A stretch of DNA of 64,000 nucleotides, taken from NCBI RefSeq assembly GCF_003097535.1, contig NZ_CP029187.1, positions 2,294,001 to 2,358,000 on the forward strand. The letters run 5' to 3'. Below are positions 36,471 through 45,458 of the stretch, piece after piece (position 1 is the first letter of the stretch; every line of letters begins with the position of its first letter). This DNA comes from Flavobacterium pallidum. GTDB lineage: Bacteria; Bacteroidota; Bacteroidia; Flavobacteriales; Flavobacteriaceae. Made by a program: the position numbers and the translations under genes. The notes under the pieces are model-generated. The model ran no database searches. It was not told the origin of the DNA and saw only the letters and a list, made by a program, of their open reading frames with translations.

Positions 36471-37658
36471 ATGAAAAGAGTAGTCGTCGGTCTTTCAGGA
36501 GGTGTGGATTCCAGTGTTGCAGCTTATTTGCTGCAGCAGCAGGGTTATGAAGTGATTGGCTTGTTTATGAAAAACTGGCATGATGATTCGGTAACGATCT
36601 CAAACGAATGCCCGTGGCTCGAAGATAGCAACGACGCGCTACTGGTCGCCGAAAAACTCGGAATCCCGTTCCAGACGGTTGATCTCAGCGAACAATACAA
36701 GGAAAAGATCGTCGATTACATGTTCTCCGAATATGAAAAAGGGCGCACACCAAATCCTGACGTGCTCTGCAACCGCGAAATCAAGTTCGATGTCTTCATG
36801 AAAATTGCCCTGAGCCTCGGTGCCGATTATGTCGCAACAGGTCATTACTGCCGAAAAGGCGAAACCGAAGTCGGTGGCAAAACCGTATACCAACTCCTTT
36901 CCGGAGTCGATAACAATAAGGACCAATCGTATTTCTTATGCCAGCTTTCACAGGAGCAACTGGCAAAGGCCTTATTCCCGATTGGGGAACTCACGAAACC
37001 CGAAGTGCGTAAAATAGCTGCAGAAATGGACCTTGTCACTGCTGAAAAAAGAGATTCGCAAGGGCTTTGTTTCATTGGGAAAGTACGTTTACCCGAATTT
37101 TTGCAGCAGAAACTCCAGCCCAAGGAAGGACTGATCATCCAGGTTGATAAAAACGATCCCATCTTTTCCATCCCGAAACCTGACACCAGTTCCGAATCGG
37201 AATTACTTGCGTTTGAAGCCGCTTCATTGCCATTTGCAGACGCAACAGGAAAAGTCGTCGGCAAGCACCAGGGTGCCCATTATTTTACAAACGGCCAGCG
37301 CAAGGGACTTGGCGTAGGAGGGACCACCGAACCCTTGTTCATCATCGCTACTGATGTCGAACGCAACATTGTCTACACCGGACTCGGGAGCGAACATCCC
37401 GGCTTGTTCAAAAAAGCACTCTTCGTAAACCAGCCTGAAGTGCATTGGATCCGCGAAGACCTCACTTTAAAACCAGGCGAGACACTGCAGACCATGGCAC
37501 GTATCCGTTACCGCCAGCCATTGCAGAAAGCGACTTTGCACCAGTTCGAACACGGGATGTACGTGTCGTTTGAAGAGCCCCAATCCGCTATAACCGAAGG
37601 GCAGTTTGTGGCCTGGTATGACGGCGAGGAACTGCTTGGCTCGGGAGTGATTTCTTGA
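36471..37658 (+). CDS. mnmA: tRNA-specific 2-thiouridylase
   Basis: A 395-residue enzyme that thiolates U34 of Lys, Glu and Gln tRNAs. The PP-loop is GLSGGVDSS near the N-terminus, the first catalytic Cys is in [14 protein letters not shown] and the persulfide Cys in [11 protein letters not shown]; the C-terminal barrel domains follow ([17 protein letters not shown]). An ATG two codons earlier (36465) is also possible; [11 protein letters not shown] is the usual family start. A single-gene unit that converges on the hom gene. Confidence 0.95.
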   Translation: MKRVVVGLSGGVDSSVAAYLLQQQGYEVIGLFMKNWHDDSVTISNECPWLEDSNDALLVAEKLGIPFQTVDLSEQYKEKIVDYMFSEYEKGRTPNPDVLCNREIKFDVFMKIALSLGADYVATGHYCRKGETEVGGKTVYQLLSGVDNNKDQSYFLCQLSQEQLAKALFPIGELTKPEVRKIAAEMDLVTAEKRDSQGLCFIGKVRLPEFLQQKLQPKEGLIIQVDKNDPIFSIPKPDTSSESELLAFEAASLPFADATGKVVGKHQGAHYFTNGQRKGLGVGGTTEPLFIIATDVERNIVYTGLGSEHPGLFKKALFVNQPEVHWIREDLTLKPGETLQTMARIRYRQPLQKATLHQFEHGMYVSFEEPQSAITEGQFVAWYDGEELLGSGVIS

Positions 37659-37661
37659 ATG

Positions 37662-37780
37662 GATTATAAGACAATAAGATTATAAGACAATAAGATTGTA
37701 AGAGATCAAGACGAACGTTGATTATCTATTGATTAATGCAACTTATCTTAAAGTCTTACAGTCTTAAAAGTCTTAAAGTC
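37662..37780. repeat. Quasi-palindrome between mnmA and hom
   Basis: The left arm (37662-37702) repeats GATTATAAGACAATAA two and a half times; the right arm (37742-37780) repeats CTTAAAGTCTTA/CAGTCTTAAAAGTCTT, its approximate complement. The arms can pair imperfectly over about 35 nt. Lying between convergent genes, it probably ends transcription in both directions. Confidence 0.6.
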
Positions 37781-37784
37781 ATTC

Positions 37785-38966
37785 CTAAATCAACACAAAC
37801 GACCTTTCTTCATTTTCGTTATGAAGCGCTTTGAGTTTCCCAAACGAGATTTTCCCGGTAATATACCCGCTTTCACCATTTAAATAAGACTCATTTACGC
37901 TTGTGAATTCCTGCCGCAATGCTTCCGCAGCGGGTTTTTCATGCCTCAGCAGCACATCGAGTTCGATATTGTCAGTAAGTGTCAAACCCTGCTGCTGGCC
38001 TATTTTTTTATACTCATATTTGTAGTCATAACCCAAAGCGGAAATGTCAGACAATACCGCAGAAGCCGTCGGATGGGCACCCGCGCCTTTGCCTACGAAA
38101 AACTGCTCGTCAGCAAAACTCGTTTTCGTCACCACGCCATTAAATACATCGTCTACGCTGAAAAGCCTGTTTTCGGGATGCACAAATTTTGGCAGCACAA
38201 ACGCTGAAACAGTACCATCAGTGTTTTTGAAAGCTTTGGCAATGAGTTTGATTTTCAATCCTTTTTCCTTAGCATATTTCAGCTCCAGTTTACCGATCCT
38301 GTCAATCCCGATGTTGAACAGCGCTTCGGGTTTGGCAATGAATCCAAAAGCATGCGCCAGTAAAATCTGCAATTTGTATTTCGCATCAAATCCGCCGGTG
38401 TCAAGGATGGGGTTGCTCTCTGCGAAACCTTTTTGCTGCGCCTCGAGCAAAGCGGCTTCATAGCTCAGGTTTTCTGCAAAAGTCTTTGTCAGGATGTAAT
38501 TCGTAGAGCCGTTCACAATCCCTTCAATCGATTCAAGCAAATCATTGTCGTAATATTCCTCAAGGTTGCGGATTATGGGCAAACTCGCACAACACGCAGC
38601 TTCGTACAACAAGGGCACACCATATTCACGCTGCAGTTCCAGCAATTCGGTAAAGTGTTCCGCAATCATTTTCTTATTGGCCGACACCACCGCCTTGCCT
38701 TTCTTCAAGGCGGAGGAAACGATTTCAAAAGCCGCATCCGCATCGTCGATCAACTCCACAATCACATTGATTTCGTCATCGTTTAAGAGGTCATTTTTAT
38801 CAAACGTAAAATTCGAGGGATCGATTTCGCGTTCTTTATCAGTGTTCTTCACACATATTTTCCGGATATCCGCTTTCAATCCCGGCGTTTTCTGCAATAC
38901 TTCATATAGTCCGAATCCGACGCAGCCAAATCCGAATAATCCTATTTTTAATTTCTTTTGTGACAT
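37785..38966 (-). CDS. hom: Homoserine dehydrogenase
   Basis: A 393-residue enzyme that reduces aspartate semialdehyde to homoserine, the entry to methionine and threonine synthesis. The NAD(P)-binding motif is GLFGFGCVGFGLYE; the catalytic domain has YEAACCASLPIIRNLEEYYDNDLLESIEGIVNGSTNYIL and GFAESNPILDTGGFDAKYKLQILLAHAFG, with the conserved catalytic Lys in the last stretch. No aspartokinase fusion. I take the second ATG (38966), which gives the standard start MSQKKLKIGLFG. It is downstream of the riboswitch-controlled PLP enzyme, 130 nt apart, so it belongs to the SAM-sensing transcript. Confidence 0.93.
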   Translation of the reverse strand: MSQKKLKIGLFGFGCVGFGLYEVLQKTPGLKADIRKICVKNTDKEREIDPSNFTFDKNDLLNDDEINVIVELIDDADAAFEIVSSALKKGKAVVSANKKMIAEHFTELLELQREYGVPLLYEAACCASLPIIRNLEEYYDNDLLESIEGIVNGSTNYILTKTFAENLSYEAALLEAQQKGFAESNPILDTGGFDAKYKLQILLAHAFGFIAKPEALFNIGIDRIGKLELKYAKEKGLKIKLIAKAFKNTDGTVSAFVLPKFVHPENRLFSVDDVFNGVVTKTSFADEQFFVGKGAGAHPTASAVLSDISALGYDYKYEYKKIGQQQGLTLTDNIELDVLLRHEKPAAEALRQEFTSVNESYLNGESGYITGKISFGKLKALHNENEERSFVLI

Positions 38967-39096
38967 TTTTTTTATTTTTTTGGCAGACATTTCCCGTTAT
39001 CGCCGCTATCTTTTTGCCTATCGCGTTTGTAAATTGGCATGAAATCTCCACGAAGGCAAAAAGGATATTGGCTCTACCGGGGCTGCGGTTTAGAGA

Positions 39097-40272
39097 TTAA
39101 ATTGAGTCTGTGGCAATCAGGACGTTTTCTTTCGCGACTATTAACGCCTGACGTAAATCGTCAATCAAATCCTCCGCATCTTCCAACCCGACCGACAATC
39201 TAATCAAACTATCCACCACCCCCGATGCATAACGCTTTTCCCTCGGGATCGATTTATGCGTCATCTCGCAGGGCAGGCAACACAGGCTTTTCACACCGCC
39301 CAGGCTTTCCGCCAATTTGAATAATTTCGTATTCGAAACAATGGCTGAAGCCAGTTCCTTATCATCGGTTTTCAGGTCGAAGGCAATCACGCCGCCGAAA
39401 TATTTCTGCTGGCTTTTAGCAATCCCATGGTTATGGTGCGTTGGCAGGCCGGGATAATACACGTTGGCAATAAGGTCTTCGCTTTGCAGGTATTCCGCAA
39501 TTTTCTGTGCATTTTCAGCATGTTGTTTGATACGCAATGACAGCGTTTCAATCCCACGGATCACCAGCCAGCTGTCAAAGGGGCCGAGTATTGCACCCGA
39601 TGCATTCTGGATGAATTTGATTTTAGCACCGAGGTCGTCGTTCGCGGTAATCACCAATCCGGCAATCAGGTCGCTGTGTCCGGAAATGTATTTCGTAGCG
39701 CTGTGTACGACAATATCAGCCCCGAAATCAATCGGTTTCTGGGCAATCGGTGACGCAAAAGTATTGTCGACGCAAAATAAAATTTCATTGGCTTTGGCTA
39801 TTGTCCCAATCGCCCTCAAATCTGAAATCTTCAATGTAGGATTCGTCGGCGATTCAATCCAGATGAGTTTTGTTTTTGCGGAAATGGCATCGGCTACATT
39901 TTGTGAATCCGTAGCGTCAACATATGTCACGCTGATCCCGAATTTCTCATAAACCTGCGTAAACAAACGGAACGCACCGCCATAAATATCATCGACAGCG
40001 ATAATTTCGTCGCCGGCAGACAGTAACTTCACGACAGCATCAATCGCTGCGAGGCCGCTGGAGAATGCAAAGCCGTTCTTGCCGTTTTCAAGTTTTGCGG
40101 CAAGATCCTCAAGGACCTTCCTTGTCGGGTTGTTGCTCCGGGCATAATCGAAGCCCTTGTGTACGCCGGGCGCTTCCTGTACAAATGTTGAAGTCTGGTA
40201 AATCGGGACGGCAATCGATCCGGTGAGTTCATCTACAGGGATGTAGTTCAAAAGTTGGGTTTGCTCTTTCAT
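39097..40272 (-). CDS. Cys/Met-metabolism PLP enzyme (cystathionine gamma-synthase / O-acylhomoserine type)
   Basis: A 391-residue gamma-family PLP enzyme. The Schiff-base Lys is in HSATKYISGHSDLIAG; other hallmarks are VPIYQTSTFVQEAPG, YARSNNPTRKVLE, FSSGLAAIDAV and FCVDNTFASPIAQKP. With a SAM-I riboswitch upstream and homoserine dehydrogenase downstream, a methionine-synthesis step (cystathionine gamma-synthase or a lyase of the same pathway) is most likely; sequence alone cannot separate these. Start at 40272 gives the family N-terminus; the frame to the left runs into the riboswitch terminator. Confidence 0.88.
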   Translation of the reverse strand: MKEQTQLLNYIPVDELTGSIAVPIYQTSTFVQEAPGVHKGFDYARSNNPTRKVLEDLAAKLENGKNGFAFSSGLAAIDAVVKLLSAGDEIIAVDDIYGGAFRLFTQVYEKFGISVTYVDATDSQNVADAISAKTKLIWIESPTNPTLKISDLRAIGTIAKANEILFCVDNTFASPIAQKPIDFGADIVVHSATKYISGHSDLIAGLVITANDDLGAKIKFIQNASGAILGPFDSWLVIRGIETLSLRIKQHAENAQKIAEYLQSEDLIANVYYPGLPTHHNHGIAKSQQKYFGGVIAFDLKTDDKELASAIVSNTKLFKLAESLGGVKSLCCLPCEMTHKSIPREKRYASGVVDSLIRLSVGLEDAEDLIDDLRQALIVAKENVLIATDSI

Positions 40273-40350
40273 CTTTCTGATGGTTTTAAAGATTGTTGTA
40301 AATATTTTTGTTGTTAAAAAATATTCCCAACCAGATATCGAAAACGCATA

Positions 40351-40386
40351 AAATAAAAAATGCGCTCCCGACAAGTCAGAAGCGCA
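40351..40386 (-). terminator. Riboswitch-controlled intrinsic terminator
   Basis: On the minus strand TGCGCT (40386-40381) pairs with AGCGCA (40366-40361) around a 14-nt loop, followed by TTTTTTATTT. It lies between the SAM-I aptamer and the start codon, so it is the expression platform: premature termination when SAM is high. Confidence 0.85.
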
Positions 40387-40422
40387 CATATATATTTCGA
40401 ACTATAACGTACAGTTTGCTGG

Positions 40423-40518
40423 CTTATCTATCCCTTTTCAGGGTTGAATGTGGCACCTTATCTTTCGACAGGTTGCCAAGACGTCATAGGGTCAATTCCC
40501 TCGGTCTTTCTGGATAAG
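40423..40518 (-). promoter_or_regulatory. SAM-I (S-box) riboswitch aptamer
   Basis: Read on the minus strand: P1 5' strand CTTATC at 40518, then AGACCGAGGGAATTGACCCTATGACGTC around the kink-turn/P2, the conserved TTGGCAACCTG, AAGGTGCCACATTC in P3/P4, and P1 3' strand GATAAG ending at 40423. The GGCAACC and AAGGTGCCA blocks and the perfect P1 identify the class. SAM binding should turn off the methionine operon through the terminator 37 nt downstream. Confidence 0.93.
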
Positions 40519-40542
40519 AATAATCTTTTAAAGAACTTGCCG

Positions 40543-40575
40543 CAAAGTTAGCGGATAAGTTTTGGAATATGCAAA
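40543..40575 (-). promoter_or_regulatory. Promoter of the SAM-riboswitch methionine operon
   Basis: On the minus strand TTTG at 40575-40572 and TAACTTTG at 40550-40543 match the Bacteroidetes -33 and -7 elements with 21 nt between. The aptamer begins 25 nt after the -7 box. The remaining 40576-40813 gap shows no other clear element. Confidence 0.78.
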
Positions 40576-40813
40576 TTTATTTTTGGATTTTTTTAAAACT
40601 AATGTTTTTTCGTTTGATTTACTGCACGTTAGCAATTGGGATTCCTTCAGAATATAGTGCGGGTGACTGAAAAGCATTTTCCGCCATACAATTAAAAAGA
40701 CAATATGCCTCGGGAATTATTTATTCAAACCTTGACTGCATATCACGGTTTCCCTACTTGATTTTGAATGCGTTTTTGCTAAATTATTTAATCGGAAATC
40801 GGTAAAATCCATA

Positions 40814-43315
40814 TCATTTCTTTATGATCTTGCAGGTGTTTTTAGAATGTGAATTCAGGTTTTCGATAACCAATATGTACATTCCGCTTTCCAAAAACGA
40901 AAAATCCATTTTATTATCCGGGGTTTTCCTTTCATGAATCAATTTACCGTCTAAGGTAAATAATTGCAGTTGGTAATCCATATTATTTTCGCCATCCCAA
41001 TGGATAGCATTCGTAAAAGGATTAGGGAAAATTTTTAAATGGTTACTATCGGCAGTTTCTGCTACTGAAAGCGTATTTGAGGAATTGATGTAAACCGATA
41101 CCAGACCACTGACAAAATTTGGTTTACTGACAAATAAGTCTTTTTTCTTGTCCCCGTTGTAATCGAATAATAATAAATCTGCCCTGTCTTGAAAATAGGT
41201 ATCGAACGAGTCTATTCCAAATTTTGTAAAATTTGTAAAATCTGTAGTTCTGTAATAAAAAATATCACTTGAGTAGGAATTTGGGTTATAATTCGTTGCA
41301 TAGATTTCATATTTTCCATCTCCATCATTATCGTCGAACGCTATGTCATGGATATTGATGTTTTCGATAACAATTTTGTGAAAATTATTTTGGCCATCAT
41401 TTCTATAAAATAAAAAAGGCCTTGTACTTTTATCATATATAAAAAAATCCAAATCGCCATCCTGATCGAAGTCCTTTATTTTAACCACTCCATCGCCATA
41501 ATTGCCTGTCAGGCTTGCGATGTTTATGGCAGAGAAAACACCGTTCTGATTTTCAATTAAAATGACTTCATAATGGTATGCATTATTAGAATAATAATCA
41601 CTTAGCATCAGGATATCACTGGTACCGTTATTATTTACATCACCAAAATCCAATGAGACCGTATCAACATCATGGGGATAATTAAAAGATATGGGTTGGA
41701 TACTACCAAAGTCAATACCATTATTTTTTGCCCACATGAGTTCGTCGCCGGCGATATAAGGGTTTTTTTGAAAAAGCAAATCCCTGAACCCGTCGTTGTC
41801 AATATCTGCAAAATGCATTTTTGCCGTTAAGACAGGGATAGCAACATTTTGCACATATACAAAATGATCGTCTCCTAAATTTCTAAAAACTTTTGCGTAC
41901 ATGTCTGAAGAACTGTAATCAATAACATCGCCCACGCCGTCATTGTCAAAATCCATAATGTAATTCAAAGTATACATTGAGGCATTCGGGTTCACCATTA
42001 CGCCTATTAAATTTTTTATGGCACCATATTCATTATTAACCATCGTTTTGAAATAACCCAATCCGTTCTGCTGCCCTATACAAACATCTTCCGCGCCATC
42101 ACCATCCATATCAACTACCGTAAATCCATCTGTATTGATGGTTTGTTGTATACACTGGGTCTGGTCCGACAAATTATCGATGTCATAATTCACAAGGATC
42201 ATGTTTTGTGAGTTGGAACTGGAGGAAAACACAAAATCAATAGCGCCATTATCATTAAGGTTGAGAAATTTATAATTGCCCAGCGTGAATACATTAATAT
42301 CGAAGTCCGGCAATACCGCCTGAGGAGCGCTGAAAACCCCATTGCTGATATTGAATTTGTAGACGTCTGAATGATGCAATTGGGATTCTAAGGCAATGTA
42401 AACATCATAAACCCCGGCCGCTGTATTTTTGATAAATATGGCGCTGCCATTATTGGAAAATGTATAATATGAAATCCCTGGCGCAACAACCGAATCATTG
42501 ATGACAATAACCTGATGTGTAGTGGGATCAAATCCGAAATATCTAGCCCTGATGGCGTCATTTTCCCAATATAAGACATCGTTATATCCATTTCCGTCGA
42601 TGTCCAGTATTCCGTAATCTTCGAAGCTTGAAGTTATCTGAAGGGAGTCGGATACAACGAAGGTGCCATTGTTATTGATGTAAATTTTCAAACTATAGAA
42701 GTCGCGCACATATAAATCATAGTCACCGTCATTATCAATGTCATCGATTTTGTATATGTTCGTAGAGCCAAATCCCACTTCCATTAAATATTGTGCGGGT
42801 AAAAAACCACCATTCTGGTTGTTTAGCAGCACATAAGCGTCACCGTCATTATTTTTTACGATCAAATCAATAAAACCGTCGTTATTGTAGTCGAACTTAA
42901 TCGGGGATATAGAATAGGAACCGGCAAAGCTCAGCAATGTTTGTTCCTCACTAAAGGTGTCATTGTGCAGATTATATAAAACTCCAATGGTGTCAAATGT
43001 ATGATACGTAATCAGGTCGGGATAACCGTCGTTATTCATATCCAAAGACACAATAGGACTTACACCACTGGCTACAAGTGTTGGCAATTTTAAATTTAAA
43101 TCCCCATTTTCATTTTTTTGCAGCAATACATTTCTTTCATTAAAGGTCCTGTATTTTATCAGGTCGATATCATTGTCGTTGTCAAAATCATCATAAATAA
43201 TATCAACGCTTAATGAATCAACGTCATAAATGTTGACCCTTTCATCAAAATGTACCTGTCCGTAAATGGGACACATCACAAGCCATATAACAACTAAAAA
43301 TATTTTTCTTTTCAT
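40814..43315 (-). CDS. FG-GAP/VCBS repeat protein with T9SS sorting domain
   Basis: An 833-residue secreted protein: signal peptide (about 1-19), then many FG-GAP-like repeats with calcium-binding D-x-D-N-D-G-D/N patterns (DDFDNDNDIDLIKY, DMNNDGYPDLITY, DYNNDGFIDLIVK, DIDNDGDYDLYV, DIDGNGYNDVLY, DQDGDLDFFIY and others) forming one or two beta propellers. It ends in a type A T9SS C-terminal domain (IFPNPFTNAIHWDG to NTCKIIKK). It should be exported across the outer membrane and anchored or released. It shares its strand with a second T9SS protein 45 nt upstream. Ligand unknown. Confidence 0.9.
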   Translation of the reverse strand: MKRKIFLVVIWLVMCPIYGQVHFDERVNIYDVDSLSVDIIYDDFDNDNDIDLIKYRTFNERNVLLQKNENGDLNLKLPTLVASGVSPIVSLDMNNDGYPDLITYHTFDTIGVLYNLHNDTFSEEQTLLSFAGSYSISPIKFDYNNDGFIDLIVKNNDGDAYVLLNNQNGGFLPAQYLMEVGFGSTNIYKIDDIDNDGDYDLYVRDFYSLKIYINNNGTFVVSDSLQITSSFEDYGILDIDGNGYNDVLYWENDAIRARYFGFDPTTHQVIVINDSVVAPGISYYTFSNNGSAIFIKNTAAGVYDVYIALESQLHHSDVYKFNISNGVFSAPQAVLPDFDINVFTLGNYKFLNLNDNGAIDFVFSSSSNSQNMILVNYDIDNLSDQTQCIQQTINTDGFTVVDMDGDGAEDVCIGQQNGLGYFKTMVNNEYGAIKNLIGVMVNPNASMYTLNYIMDFDNDGVGDVIDYSSSDMYAKVFRNLGDDHFVYVQNVAIPVLTAKMHFADIDNDGFRDLLFQKNPYIAGDELMWAKNNGIDFGSIQPISFNYPHDVDTVSLDFGDVNNNGTSDILMLSDYYSNNAYHYEVILIENQNGVFSAINIASLTGNYGDGVVKIKDFDQDGDLDFFIYDKSTRPFLFYRNDGQNNFHKIVIENINIHDIAFDDNDGDGKYEIYATNYNPNSYSSDIFYYRTTDFTNFTKFGIDSFDTYFQDRADLLLFDYNGDKKKDLFVSKPNFVSGLVSVYINSSNTLSVAETADSNHLKIFPNPFTNAIHWDGENNMDYQLQLFTLDGKLIHERKTPDNKMDFSFLESGMYILVIENLNSHSKNTCKIIKK

Positions 43316-43360
43316 AATAAGGATACTTAATAAACTATATTCCGCTGATCGATTTTGCTC

Positions 43361-44173
43361 TTAATTTTGTACGATAAACTGACTCGTTGAAATCCTCCCG
43401 GAATTGCCGGACACTTCGCATACGTAAGTCCCCGCCGATAAACTCCCGGTATCTAATTCTATCGTATTAAAGTGATTGTCCACCTCAAAAGTCTTTACAG
43501 GTTGTCCGGACATATTGTAAATGGTGACCTTGCCAATTTTCACATTTCCGGGCAACGTGTACGCAATGCTGATCTTATTGTTTTTCGTCGGATTTGGAAA
43601 CAATCTGATATCAGGATGAATGATTTGAGAATCCGGCTCATGCAACGCCAGCGGAAGCGAACCCGGCAGGCTGTACACTTTTGCCGCATGGTCGGCTGAG
43701 GAATTCAGGATCATTTTCGTGCCGCCTGGTGCCGTGAAAATAGCATTGATCGCGTCTGAAGGTTCGTTTTCAGCCAGCCAGGCAGGAACTTCCCCAATCC
43801 TTTCAAATAAAATGGTCCCATCTTCATTATAGATTCTTGTAAGGTGTGTCGTGTCATCGAGGTTTCCGTAACTCACCATAAACTCCACTCCGTTGTCCAG
43901 GTCAAAGGTTTTTTCAGAGATATACCAGACAGTGACCCTCCCGGCATCAGGGTAAGGATCAAACGCCATGCTCTTAAAAATAGAATGGTCAGGATTGTAC
44001 AATACCACCTGATTGGCATCTGGATCCACCATGCGGTACTTAAATCCGGAATCACTGAGATTGATTCCGGCCATTGCAGCCATAGAATTCGGATAAGTAT
44101 GTTCCAGTGATATCTGTGAAACACCAGATTGGAACAATGCCATCGTAAATAAAAGCGTAAAGATTTTTTTCAT
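43361..44173 (-). CDS. Secreted protein with T9SS sorting domain
   Basis: A 270-residue protein with signal peptide (cleaved near GVSQIS) and a type A T9SS C-terminal domain (LFPNPTKNNKISIAYTLPG, then VTIYNMSGQPVKTFEV to QFIVQN). The middle, about 170 residues, is beta-rich with repeated hydrophobic strands and no family I recognise (GFKYRMVDPDANQVVLYNPDHSIFKSM). It lies 45 nt upstream of the FG-GAP repeat protein gene on the same strand and may be its partner. Confidence 0.85.
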   Translation of the reverse strand: MKKIFTLLFTMALFQSGVSQISLEHTYPNSMAAMAGINLSDSGFKYRMVDPDANQVVLYNPDHSIFKSMAFDPYPDAGRVTVWYISEKTFDLDNGVEFMVSYGNLDDTTHLTRIYNEDGTILFERIGEVPAWLAENEPSDAINAIFTAPGGTKMILNSSADHAAKVYSLPGSLPLALHEPDSQIIHPDIRLFPNPTKNNKISIAYTLPGNVKIGKVTIYNMSGQPVKTFEVDNHFNTIELDTGSLSAGTYVCEVSGNSGRISTSQFIVQN

Positions 44174-44379
44174 TTTGGTTTAGGATTTTGGAATTGGTTA
44201 AAGGTTATCGCTTTCTCCGTATCGCACAATATCGGCAAATCTTTCGGGGCTTATGCGAAGTTAACGATTTTTGGACGCTCCCGCAGCGGATGCCATGCAA
44301 ACCGAAGTTATACAAAAACATCCTCATTTTACAAACACCAACCACATCCGGAACCCAAACCGCCCCCCGCAGCCTTATT

Positions 44380-44778
44380 CTACTCCAAAGGCTCAAAGCA
44401 ATCATAATTCCTCTGCCGGAATATCTTACCCTCCTTAAATTCAAAAAACTGTGCAAAATAAGCCGTCATCTGGTCCCCGGGGCCGAGCTTTCCCAGCGCA
44501 ATGGACAGCGTGCCTTTCCATACCGCTTCCAGGATGACGGTATCGTCAAAGCTGTAAAGCTTCTTGATTTCATAATCTTCCTTAGACATGATTTTGCGGC
44601 CCCGTTCAGAGCCGGCTTTCAAATCCCCAAGAGTCCTTATGGCCACATTTTTCGTAACCAGGTTGGGATATTCGACCTGTTCCGCATCGCGGTGGTAAAA
44701 GGTCTCAAATGCGTCTTCACTGCGCCGCTCCGACATCATCCTGAGAAACGCAACTACCGTTTTTTCATTTTCGTTCAT
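44380..44778 (-). CDS. NTF2-like/SnoaL-type protein
   Basis: A 132-residue soluble protein with the NTF2-like cone fold pattern: N-terminal helices (EKTVVAFLRMMSERRSEDAFETFYHRDAEQVEYPN), then strands ending IFRQRNYDCFEPLE. Proteins of this kind bind small hydrophobic molecules or act as isomerases or cyclases. No partner gene is adjacent. The 44779-45029 gap to the next gene is AT-rich and shows nothing clear. Confidence 0.82.
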   Translation of the reverse strand: MNENEKTVVAFLRMMSERRSEDAFETFYHRDAEQVEYPNLVTKNVAIRTLGDLKAGSERGRKIMSKEDYEIKKLYSFDDTVILEAVWKGTLSIALGKLGPGDQMTAYFAQFFEFKEGKIFRQRNYDCFEPLE

Positions 44779-45029
44779 GGGTGGATTTGAAATTAGGCTT
44801 AGTATTTTATGTCTTTAGGCCCATATCGGCATTGAAAACAGTCCAAAAGCTTAGTTATTCGGATTTGTAAAAAGGAGTTATGGGATAAGTTGGTTCCTTT
44901 TACAGGGTTAGGAATAAGGAAATAAATTCACACCGTAGATTTAATTTTTTATTACCATTAATTAATAATAAATGTTTAAAAATTCAGATAAGATAATTTT
45001 TATTACCGCCTGCTTTTTCTAATTTTAAA

Positions 45030-45263
45030 TCAACCATTATACTCTCTTTTTGCATTGTTTAATATGTCAGCAGTCGAAGGTTGCGGTGGATTAACAATTT
45101 GTTTAATTTCATCGACTTTTAAACTTGTAGTCAAAAATGTTTCTTTACATCCTCCTTTAAAAAATATAGTTCTAAATTCTATATGATCAACTATCCCCGC
45201 AATTTCTTTGGGATCAATGTGCCAATCTGCTCCAGTAGTTGATTCAATTTTAATTAATTTCAT
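45030..45263 (-). CDS. Small hypothetical protein (77 aa) at the edge of the Pycsar island
   Basis: A 77-residue protein with an N-terminal strand-rich part (MKLIKIESTTGADWHIDPKEI, then HIEFRTIFFKGG, TFLTTSLKVDEIKQIV) that resembles the small FlbD-like fold and then a polar tail. The minus strand reads TAGATTTG (45293-45286), a match to the -7 consensus 23 nt before the start, so it has its own promoter. It is on the same strand as the cyclase, 195 nt downstream, and equally AT-rich. It may be an accessory gene of the island or just cargo. The 45264-45458 spacer holds no recognised gene. Confidence 0.55.
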   Translation of the reverse strand: MKLIKIESTTGADWHIDPKEIAGIVDHIEFRTIFFKGGCKETFLTTSLKVDEIKQIVNPPQPSTADILNNAKREYNG

Positions 45264-45458
45264 TTTACTTACTTTAAAGTTTTTTCAAATCTACTACTTT
45301 TTGGCGTTCGTTTTTAGGGAAAAGAGTTAACGTTCCTATCAACAAATCAGTTGCTATTTTTGAAGACATGCATCTCGGCTGGACAAAATGAAATTATGGA
45401 AAAAGACCTTTCATTTTACAAAAGAGGAGAAGCTACATCAACAGCTGTTTGTAGAGTC

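Noticed and set aside
45361..45458. Short plus-strand frame (MEKDLSFYKRGEATS...) in the spacer after the cyclase
   Set aside because: Only about 22 codons, no recognisable homology and no promoter; too little to call a gene.
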